A stretch of 64,000 bases of DNA from Pyropia yezoensis (Eukaryota; Rhodophyta; Bangiophyceae; Bangiales; Bangiaceae): NCBI GenBank assembly GCA_009829735.1, contig CM020618.1:1615547-1679546 (forward strand). The letters run 5' to 3'. Made by a program: the position numbers and the translations under genes. The stretch's first letter is position 1. Every line of letters starts with the position of its first letter. Below are positions 55,260-64,000 of this stretch, one piece after another. Under the pieces are notes generated by a model. It did no database searches. It saw only the letters and a list, made by a program, of their open reading frames with translations, and was not told the origin of the DNA.

Positions 55260-57141
55260 GTGCAGGAGGGGTACGCCCGGGCCACACTAAGGGTGTCGGA
55301 GGGGAGCGAAGGCCACGGGAACGGACGTGAGGGACCAGGTACCAGGGATAAGAAGGCCATCGGTGGGGGAGTGTGGGTCTGCCGGTCCTTGTTGTCGGCC
55401 AACCACCACATCCAGGGGGGAGCTCCCCCTTCTCCTCTCCTGTCACCTTGTCGGCCATCTCCTCGTCAGCGCCCCCTCTTCCCCTGTCACCACATTCTCG
55501 GCTACCTCCTCGTCGGGTGCTTGGCCGACGACGGCCACCTTCTCGTTGTGGGTCTTGTCGTCGACATGGAGGGCCCGGTGGCGACGGAGGGGCAGGAGGC
55601 GGTCCCGTACGAGTCGGCGGTGGGTGCCCTGCCGGCCGACGAGCACGACATGGCGGGATGGGCCCAAGCGTGGGAGCGCGAGCGTGGTCGCGGGTGGACT
55701 ACCTCGACGTTGGCCCACCGTACCATGTTGGCCATTGATGGTGGTAGCCGCGGGAACTCCTTCCGCAAGCAGATGGTGGCCATGAAGGACGCCTACGTGC
55801 CGGGGGCCGACGATCGCAGCGAGGCCATCACGGTAGTGCGTCATGAAGCGGAGTTTGGCAACACCAAGGCGGCCAGGTCGATGTTGGCGACGGTCGTGAT
55901 GGCCCAGATGCCCCCTCCCCGTTGGCCGAGTACGTGGTGATGGCCACCCCTTCATCGGTCGCCCCGGGTTTCGGCCCCCGCATCAGCTCGTGACGGCCCA
56001 CCGGTTCTGCCGCACTAAGAGCAGCGGGTTCTTCGTGGATTGGCATGAGGCGGAGTTCCCCTCTTGCCCAGTCACCATCCGGGCGGCCCACTACCCACGA
56101 GTGCCCCCTTGGTGGTCGGCCGTTGAGGTCCCTTATGGCGCTATGGTGGACATGCCACCGTCGTTGACCTACCTCAAGGATCTCCTGTTGGCCAACAACG
56201 CTTGGGCGTGGAACGTCTTCCGGTCGGAGTGGGCCGTCCTTGCTGGGGCCTACTTGGTGGATGAGTACCGCAAGGCCCGCCAACTATGGCTCTTCTCTCG
56301 ACCGCTCCGGCAGTGGGGTCTCCGCGTGGGACTTGAGACGGTTTGTGTGGGCCCGGGCGGTGTCGACATGGTAGCCGTAGCGGAGTTGGGGGCCATGCTG
56401 GCCCTCCTTGACCACCTTCCACCTACGACGGCCTTCTCGGACCGTCTCAAGTTGGAGGACGAGAATCGGCGGGACCGGGGCTCTTGGGTTGCCATTCGCA
56501 TCGAGCAGGGGTGCGGAATCTGCGACGGCCCACGTGGACGAGGACTTAGCTCCCTTCCCGCTGCGGTACAGTAGGGACGTGATGGAGGCCCGAGAGATGG
56601 TGGGGGACCAGGCGGAGCGGATGATGGTCAACTCGCCCGCTAACCCCGCCGCTGCCGTTCCAACTCTCCCGCCGCCGGCCGTCGTACCCTCCTCGTCGCC
56701 CCACGAATGCTGATGGCGTCCCCGATGGCCCACCGCGACGGCCCAGATGAGGCGCTGTCATCTCTTGATGGCCGGGTCTCGGAGCAGGTGAGTCAGGGCT
56801 TGGCCCCACTTCTTGGGTCATCGGGGGCTGCCTCTGGTTCCGTCCGTGTGGGTCCGTTCATTGCGGGTCTGTTTCACGTGTTGGCCGATGTGGGCGTCGA
56901 GGTTGGTAGGTGGGCCTCTCGTCATGGGGGCCCGCCCATCCACGAACTGCAACAGTTGTTGGACCTTGTGGGCCTCCCTGCCACTCGGGAGTCTATTCGT
57001 CGGGAGGTGGGACTGGCGGAGACGGCGGCCCAGCGCGAGTACGGCCGTCGGCAGCCGAACTTTGCATCTCGGGTGCGTGGCCGGGAGTGTGACGAGGAGG
57101 CGGGCCTATGGGATCGGAACGGCCGTCCGCGTGACCAATAA
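55260..57141 (+). pseudogene. Antisense accessory ORF of B'
   Basis: Mirror copy of the antisense ORF of B, here on the plus strand: frames 55260-55940, 55990-56574, 56408-56713 and 56707-57141. The blocks RAAHYPRV, SEWAVLA and DENRRDR are unchanged. The two frame breaks of the left copy are present, with added one-base indels near 55478, 55917 and 56695. Confidence 0.6.
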
Positions 57142-57489
57142 TGGTGTCGGGTAGCAGGATGGAAGTTTGTAGAGTAGGCCGTCTGCGTATTTGTAGTGTA
57201 ATCCCGTTGTGGCTGCCTATCCATTAAAGGGGGTGACATCTCTGCACTGCTTGATGAACCCTTGCTCGAAGCGCCATCCGCGAAGGGGATAGTCGCGACC
57301 ACGGCCACGTGGTTGAAAGTAGCCTACTCCCGTTTTCAGAACATAGGTTTTCCCCGGCTCGACACGTGTCGCCGACAATGTCCCTTAGATAATGGCCGTC
57401 GCCCGGGTAGACTCGAACCCCTGACCACCGTGTTGGGCCGCAATGTTGACTTCGTAGAGGACGACCAGGCCGAAAGGGGAAGAGGCACA

Positions 57490-60400
57490 TCAGGCCCACC
57501 GAGGGTCCTGGTCCAGCGTGAGCGCCTCCACCAGGCCCACGTAGTCATCCACCATGGGCCCCTCCTCCAGCTCCACGTCCGGATCACAAAGGTCTTGGAG
57601 GGGGCCCCACAGCGCCCTGATCTCGGCCGACGTTGAGGGCACAGAGACGCCCACCCTGCGACAGTACTCGGCCACCTTGCGCTCTTCCACACCGTCGTGC
57701 GGCTCCCAAGTGTCCTCCTCGGCCGCGTAGCCCCACCAGCGTACAAGCAGCCACAACTTGCCCTCCACGTCATACGTGTGGTCCACGAAGCGCTCCCATG
57801 TAAATTGGTGGCCTGTTTCCCGATGGTCCCACGGCACCGCCACGCCTTGCGGCCCACGAAGGATGGTCGAAGAGTCTGCTTGGTGCGTGGGGGTAGGGGC
57901 GCGGGCCACGTTGTCCCCACTAACCCGCTCCGGATGGCCATCCATCATGACAGCGAAGGTGTGGTCGTCGCGTCCCCACAATCTGATAGGGCCCCAGGAC
58001 CGTCTGATCCAGCTTCTTGGGGTTCTGGATGTTGGCATCAATGTAGGCCCAATCCCCCACCCGGAGGGTTCTTGTTCACCGGCCTGACCCGTTTATCGTA
58101 GGCCCGCTTGTACCTTCGTTGGGCGGACGCCAAGGCCTTGCGTACCTGATGGACCAGATTACGTAGGTGGGCCCGATGATACTCGCGGGCCGCCCTGGCC
58201 GTCTTGGGTACCTCCTTGGGGTAGGGCGTTGCGGCATTCGCTCGAGGGAAAGGTTGCGGACCCGCTCTGGTACCACAAACTTGAGGGGGGCCACACCTGT
58301 ACTCTGCTGCGGCCGTGAGTTGTAGCCAACGTAAGGACAGAGACTAGGTCGTCCCACGACTCTTGATGTTCCGATACGTAGGCCTTCAACTGCGCCACGA
58401 TAGTCCGGTTGTAGCGTTCCTCCTGGCCTTGCGTCTGCGGATGGTAGGTCGTCGAGGTGAGGTGGCCGGTGCCCAGCATCCCACAAAACCCGCGGAAGTA
58501 GGCGGAGGTTAGCTGCGGCCCATTGTCCGTCAAGAGGGTGTCCGGTGGCCCGTAAGAGGCCACCCACGTGTCACAAAACGCTGAGGCCACCGTTTCCGCG
58601 TCCTCTTTCGGGATTGGGACCACGCGAGTCAGCGTTGAGAAGCGGTCAACGATGACCAACAGGAATCGATTACCGCTGGCCGACACGGGGAAGGGGCCGA
58701 ACAAGTCCAAGCATTCGTCCGTGAAGGGCTCAGACGCAGGAAATAGGCGAAGGGGCGCTGTCCGTCATCGGCCCCTCACCTTGCCCTTGGCACAGGCGCT
58801 GCAATTGGCCACAAAGTTGTAGACATCGGCCACCATAGACTCCCAATAGTAGGCCCGCCGCATGGAGGTGTACATCTTATTAACTCCCGGGTGGCCAGCG
58901 TGGGCCGGGTTGTGCTCCAACGTCAGGACCTCTTGGCGTAGGCCCTCGGGCACGTACACTTGGACGGCCTTGTCAAGGGGGCTCAGCCGCACGAGTAGGC
59001 CGTCGGGAGTCTCCCCAAACCTTGAGTGGGTATTATTGTCCATCTCGGCCCGGATTTCGACGCAGCGTGCGTCCGTAGAATGGGCCCTAATCAGACGCTC
59101 CACAGTGAGGGGGGGGAAGCCCTTGTTCGTCTTAGGATAGGGGGCCACCCAGCCACGAGCGAAGTTGGCCAACGTGAGTAGACAGGGGATTTCCTCCGGG
59201 ATGGGCATCGGTGTCGACCCCCGTCGTCTTGAGCCTTGACATGGTGTCGGCAGCATGATGGGCCGCGCCGGCCCGCGCCTCCACGATGTAGTCAAACTCG
59301 GCCAACCGTAGCCGCCACTGGGCCAACCGGCCATGTGCTCCATCCATGTGGAGCATCCACTTGAGGGCTGTGTGGTCCGTCCTCACGATGAAACGTGTGC
59401 CCAAAAGGTAGGGCCGCAGGAGTAAGAGGGCCCACACTACGGCCAATCATTCGCGCTCGGTGGTACTGTAGTTCCTTTCGGCCTGCGACAGGGGCCGACT
59501 CCAGTACCCGACAGGTTTGAGGCCACCCTCTGGCTGCTCTTGGAGTAGGACACAGCCAACTTGGGTAGCACTGGCGTCCGTGTCGACCGTGTACTGCCCC
59601 CTTTCGTCGCGGGAGGGCCAAAATGGGTGTGTGGGTCAGCCTCCACTTGAGGTCCTCGAAGGCCTTCAGCTGCTCCTTCGTAAACTTGGGCAGCGGGTCG
59701 GAGATGTTCGTACTGGTGAGGGCCGTCAAAGGCCGGGCCACCTCCGCGTAGTCCTTCACAAACCTCCTATAGACATTACACATGCCTAGGAAGCTACGCA
59801 GGCCCTTCTTGGTCTTTGGCGGCTCCGCTTGCCTAAGGCCCACGAGATTCTTCTCGTTCACTCGGACCTGCCCCTTGCCGACAATATGGGCTAAGTACTC
59901 GACCTCCTCTTGAAAGAGGAAGCACTTGCTGGCCTTCAGGGATACGCCGGCCTTGGCTAGCAGGGAGAAGACCTCTTCGAGGTGGCCCAGGTGTTCTTGG
60001 GCCGTCCGAGAAGAAACAATAGCATCGTCCAGGTAAACCAGCACCGTCTTCCACTTGAGGCCCGCCAGTAGCATGTCGATGGCCCTTTGGAAAGTAGCAG
60101 GTGCGTTGGTCAGGCCAAATGGAAGCCGTACGTATTTGTAGGTCCCCTCATGGCAGGTGAACGTCGTCTTGTCTTGGTCCTCGACGGCCACAGGGATCTG
60201 CCAGTAGCCCATATTGCAGTCCAACATCGAAAAGACGGTGGCCTCCCCCAGGAAGTCAATGCAGTCGTCCATCCGTGGAAGGGGGTAGGTATCTTTGACC
60301 GTCATATCGTTGAGTCGTCTGTAGTCCACGCAAAACCTCGGAGTGCCGTCGGATTTTGGCACGATGACCACCGGGAAGGACCATTCGGCTTGCGAGGGCT

Positions 60401-61655
60401 CTATAACCTCCAGCTTGAGCTGCTTGGCCACCTGCTCCGCTATCAACTGACGGTGGTAGAGACCCGTGCGGTAGGGCTGCGAACGTACCGGCTTGGCCCC
60501 CGGCGTCAACGTTATACGATGGGGCGTGATGTCCATACGGCCTAGCTGGCCATCCCATAATCCCCCGTAGCGGGCCACCAAATCTCGTACGGCTTCGTGC
60601 AATTCGGGTGGGATGAACTCGTAGGCAATCCGCGGCATCTTGGGGCCGTCCTGATTTAGAGCCTCCGCTTCACCGTTCGTATGTGAAGCGTCGTGGGCCT
60701 GCCCTGTGTTCAATTTGGGTCCTTGCGCTTCCCCGGCTTCGACTCTTGGGCCTTGAACCAGCCTTCCAATTGGGGCGGCCCCTTCGCCAGGGGGTGAGCA
60801 CGGCCCTTCGTAGATCTTGTAGACAGGCCCATCGTAGGGCTCAACGAGGCCAACCGCATAACCCTTGGGGAGATTAACAGGCCGGCTGGTGATGTTGGTG
60901 AGGAAGAACTTAAAGTCCCGCCGGGCCTTGACGTTGGCCAGCGCGTTGTGGAACAAGACGCCCTTCTCGGCCATCTTAACAGGTCTCTCCCACAGCAAGC
61001 ACCGCCCAGTAGTCCCGCATCGACCGTAGACGGCCTGAATCGAGTAGGGCTCAATCGTGACGGACTTGGAGAGGCACAGGGCCGCCGGGTCGATCCGCGG
61101 AGAGTTGCCATGCTTGTTGGGGGCCGGCAGGTCCTTGCCCTCCCGTACCCTGATGGCCTCCGTAAGCGCCCTGTCATTCCAACGCACGGCCTCCGTTCCC
61201 GGGTAGATGGCCCTTACGTACTGCTTCTGGAAGTCCATCCCCAAGATAACCAGAACGGATAGGGCCTTGACGATCAAGAAGGTGAACACTTTGGCCTTTT
61301 CCCCAACTAGGACGGCCACCTCCAGTACGGCAAGGGCTCGTAGAAGCTGTCCCGATGCGTCACAGACCCGCGTTGATTTCGGGGGCCTATAGGCGTAGCG
61401 TCGCCAGTCCTTAGGCAAGAAGACCTTCCTAATAACGCTTGGGCCGGCTCCGGTGTCCAAGACCGCCTTCGTAGGCCTCGCTGGGTGTTGTGCCGTCAAC
61501 TGGATGGCCACGTTGATTTCGAAGTTTCTTTTTCGTAGCACCAGGAGGGTCCCTTTTAACGCATAGGGCCTCCCTGGGTTGCACTCTTTGGGCCCAAAAG
61601 CAGGGGCCCCGCAAGGGAGTACCGTAGAACAAGGCGTAGTAGTACATGCAATCAT
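57490..61655 (-). pseudogene. pol: Pol of B', frameshifted
   Basis: The frame from the ATG at 61655 is identical to Pol of B through protease and RT to RRKG, where one extra G (near 59600) shifts it. Integrase and chromodomain follow in pieces (58765-59343, 58159-58710, 57490-58041), broken by one-base indels. The same TGA after TTERE is present. The pieces cover all the domains of Pol of B. Confidence 0.85.
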
Positions 61656-61711
61656 CGTAGGCGTGCAGGTTCTATCCCTTGAACGGGGAGTAGGTGAGGG
61701 CCCACTCCCCG

Positions 61712-63418
61712 CTACTCTTCCCCCGAAGGCGGAGGGGGTCCAGCCGACATGGCCCGTAGAGACTTGGCCGACCGACGGACGTCCTCCTCTTCGTCCGACT
61801 GTTCAATCCCATCGCAGAGGGCCTGTACCACCGCAATTCGAGTCCGACGGTTGATGTCCCTCTGCTCACGGTACTTCGCCCCATCGTTGATCTTCTTGTG
61901 GCCCCGTGTAGACTGCAGGAACGCGTCGCGGGACCTGATCACATTCTCCCGCTGGGCCTCCGATAGCTTAGGGCATTGGTGGGCCATATGGCCTGCCTCC
62001 CAGCATACGTAGCAGCGCAGCGGTCCACGTCCCTCTTGCGTCCGGCTGGCCAGATAGCGACGAGTGGCGGGCTCGTAGGCCCACGGCGAGGGGGTAGCCT
62101 TGTCATCGGCCTGATGGTTGGACGTCTTGTCTGTTCCCTCCGTGGCCCTCACCTCACCGATGGCCATCGCAGGAAGCCGCGGCCGTGGCGTAGGGGGATG
62201 TGGGATAAATGAGGTCCTTCGACAACCGTCCTCCTCCTTAGAACTCCCCTTGGCCAACTCGATGACATCCTTGGCCGCCTTAAGCTTTCCGGCCGTGTAG
62301 GTAACCAACTTTTGGTACGTGCATGCGGGGTCGTTGTAGACGAAGGCGTCCGTACGCAGGAATTCCGGTAGGCCTTGAATGAGTTGTTGTTTCATAGTCC
62401 CTTCGGAATGGATATTCCCACAAGACTCAGAGAGGCTTCGTAGGCGTAGAGCGAAGGCCTCAACGGTCTCATCCGACTCCTTCGTAGCCCGACTAAACTT
62501 GTCTTGCGCCAAGGCCAGCGTATGCGGCTCCGCGTAGGTCTCCAAAAACCAATTGATGGCCTCGGGGTACGTCGTAATAGAGCAACCACCCGACGTACTT
62601 GCCGAGTCAGGGAGGGCCCGCGTGTACCGTGTCTCCGCGTCGCCCGAAAGAAAGTGGGGCACCGCGTAGAGGGCCATCCCCTCCGACACACCATTATCGT
62701 CGCAGGCCTTGGTGAACTTGCGTAGCCATGAGAAGACCTTCAGGGGCTCCGTGGCAGAAAAGGGGGGGTAGCCCCCAAAAGAGTGTTTCATGTTCTTGGC
62801 CGTCCTCCCCATCTTGCTGGCCTCCTTCGTACCGTATTTGGTTGCCCGGTTCCGCAGCCGATACGTGTTGTAGTCCAAAACACGGGCAAAGCGGTCGTCC
62901 ACTGCCGCGATTACCTTGGGGCCTTCCGAGACGTTGGGAGCCACGTGTTCACTTTCGTCCTGGTCACCCTCGGTGGCCGATGATGTACACGACTTAGAAT
63001 CCGAATCCGACGACGAATAATGGCCACGACGGTGACGACGGCGGCCACTACGGCCCTTGCTCTTCTTGCTTGTGCGCGAGCCACCGATAAAACCCGGTTG
63101 GCCCGCTTGATCCTCAACGACCGTCGGCGTGCTGGCCGCCTGGCTGGCAGTTACAGCCCGTGACGCCTCGGCCAAGATGTCCGTTCGAAAGTCGTTTAGG
63201 AACGACCGTAGATCAGTTGGCCCCAGGGTTGGTAGGCCACGGCTAGGCCCACCAAAGGGCGGAGTAAGAGAACGGGGCGGGGGGAGTCTCGAGGGCCCAC
63301 CGCGACCACGGCCACGGCCAACTCCTGAGCCTTCACCTCCGCCCGCCGGCGTAACTTGGGACACGTCCGACGGCGCACCGCGACCCCGGCCCCGACCGTC
63401 AGGGGGTAGGTCCGCCAT
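61712..63418 (-). CDS. gag: Gag of B' (intact frame)
   Basis: ATG at 63418 reads MADLPPDGRGRGRGAPSD and stays open to the stop at 61712, about 568 codons. It lacks the extra G that breaks the left copy and so shows the true N-terminus. Same basic and acidic tracts, capsid signature and zinc knuckle CYVCWEAGHMAHQC as the left copy. Confidence 0.88.
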   Translation of the reverse strand: MADLPPDGRGRGRGAPSDVSQVTPAGGGEGSGVGRGRGRGGPSRLPPPRSLTPPFGGPSRGLPTLGPTDLRSFLNDFRTDILAEASRAVTASQAASTPTVVEDQAGQPGFIGGSRTSKKSKGRSGRRRHRRGHYSSSDSDSKSCTSSATEGDQDESEHVAPNVSEGPKVIAAVDDRFARVLDYNTYRLRNRATKYGTKEASKMGRTAKNMKHSFGGYPPFSATEPLKVFSWLRKFTKACDDNGVSEGMALYAVPHFLSGDAETRYTRALPDSASTSGGCSITTYPEAINWFLETYAEPHTLALAQDKFSRATKESDETVEAFALRLRSLSESCGNIHSEGTMKQQLIQGLPEFLRTDAFVYNDPACTYQKLVTYTAGKLKAAKDVIELAKGSSKEEDGCRRTSFIPHPPTPRPRLPAMAIGEVRATEGTDKTSNHQADDKATPSPWAYEPATRRYLASRTQEGRGPLRCYVCWEAGHMAHQCPKLSEAQRENVIRSRDAFLQSTRGHKKINDGAKYREQRDINRRTRIAVVQALCDGIEQSDEEEDVRRSAKSLRAMSAGPPPPSGEE

Positions 63419-63544
63419 GTTGGCCGTCGACACTCGACTAGCAAGCCGTCTGGCCCCACTAGGAAGGAACAGGATCCACGAGAGCACGACGATCCGCTAC
63501 CAAAGAGGGAGAGAGGCGTCCTGATACAGGAGAAAGTTTGCCCC

Positions 63545-63562
63545 TCCCCTGCTGCTCCACCA
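63545..63562 (-). other. Primer binding site of B'
   Basis: Reverse complement of the shared 18 nt. Confidence 0.85.
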
Positions 63563-63566
63563 TTAA

Positions 63567-64000
63567 TGTAGCGTTATGACCACCGCGTGCCCACAGGGAA
63601 CCCAATCCACCCCAGAGGGACCGCGGGTAACCACTAGAAGGAACGGGCCAGGGAACCCCACGCGCGCTTGCCCACCTCAAGGTCCGAGGTAAAGGTAAAA
63701 GGCTTTTGCCCAAGGGGAAGGAGAAAACCAAAGCAACGTTATTTTACAAGAGGGACCTCGTCGGGACCCCGGGCCAAGCCCCTAAGAACCCTCCAAAGAG
63801 CTCCCCAATGGACCTCCCAGGCGCCCTACCCAGCGGGCCAAGTGCCAGCATGCACCCGGCCTACACCGGAGCGCACCGGGGCACCCGCGCCAACAATAAT
63901 CCCTCGAAAGAAAAGCAAGTGAAAACCCCCCACACACAGATGCAATCCGCCCGAAAAACCCAATGGGAGAAAAAGGGCGAAAAGCACGAAAATACGCAAG
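63567..64000 (-). repeat. 5' LTR of B', partial
   Basis: Reverse complement of 37458-37890. The rest lies outside the window. Confidence 0.9.

Larger units (their letters stand above)
54407..64000 (-). mobile_element. Inverted copy of B (B'), runs off the window
   Basis: Mirror image of 37458-47052 (positions add to about 101,458). It carries a number of one-base differences in short homopolymers (for example near 54722, 55478, 57975, 58233, 58325 and 59600). Confidence 0.92.

Noticed and set aside
54280..64000. Right arm as an independent second insertion of B
   Set aside because: The copied segment includes about 120 bp of C and the same target duplication outside the LTR, which an independent insertion would not share.
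1..64000. CRISPR arrays, rRNA, tRNA genes, bacterial operons
   Set aside because: None seen on either strand by inspection; the spaced repeats present are LTRs and TIRs. A tRNA scan was not possible here.

Overview
The window looks like nuclear DNA of a GC-rich eukaryote, probably a unicellular one such as an alga or another protist; I cannot name it. The reasons are a spliced gene with a GTAAGT...CAG intron, LTR retrotransposons with chromodomains, small DNA transposons with terminal inverted repeats, and the absence of any bacterial-style operon. Almost everything recognisable is mobile DNA. Most long reading frames are shadows in GC-rich sequence. Two runs of N (25211-25635 and 53780-54279) mark assembly gaps.

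Region 1 (1-25210) is a head-to-tail tandem array with a period of 14,179 bp. Each unit joins a Ty3/gypsy chromovirus (family A: 571-bp LTRs, 18-nt primer binding site, gag, pol with PR-RT-RH-IN-chromodomain, then an accessory ORF on the opposite strand just before the 3' LTR) to a 4.5-kb segment X carrying a tyrosine-recombinase gene with one intron. X is bounded by an A LTR on each side, in the same orientation. Only the middle A copy (6522-16172) is complete, and its pol has one stop codon.

Region 2 (25636-31992) has no gene I can defend. It holds two related short TIR elements (28700-29147 and 29901-30354) and a small fold-back sequence (31698-31876).

Region 3 (31993-53779) is a nested stack. 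A decayed chromovirus C (LTR at 31993) is interrupted by a reversed solo LTR of family D (36678-37037), by a 9.8-kb family B chromovirus (37248-47052, flanked by the 5-bp duplication GGAAC), and at its 3' end by D1, which is itself cut by D2. Region 4 (54280-64000) is a near-identical inverted copy of B and of the C sequence beside it, so B with its flank forms an inverted repeat with arms of at least 9.7 kb. This may be real or a scaffolding artefact at the 500-N gap.

The most interesting observation is that families A and B, which differ clearly in gag, pol and LTRs, both carry an antisense ORF between pol and the 3' LTR, and that the two antisense proteins share three colinear sequence blocks. 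C has a weak trace of the same thing. This points to an antisense accessory protein kept across several chromovirus families of this genome. All four families also share one identical 18-nt primer binding site, so they probably use the same tRNA primer.
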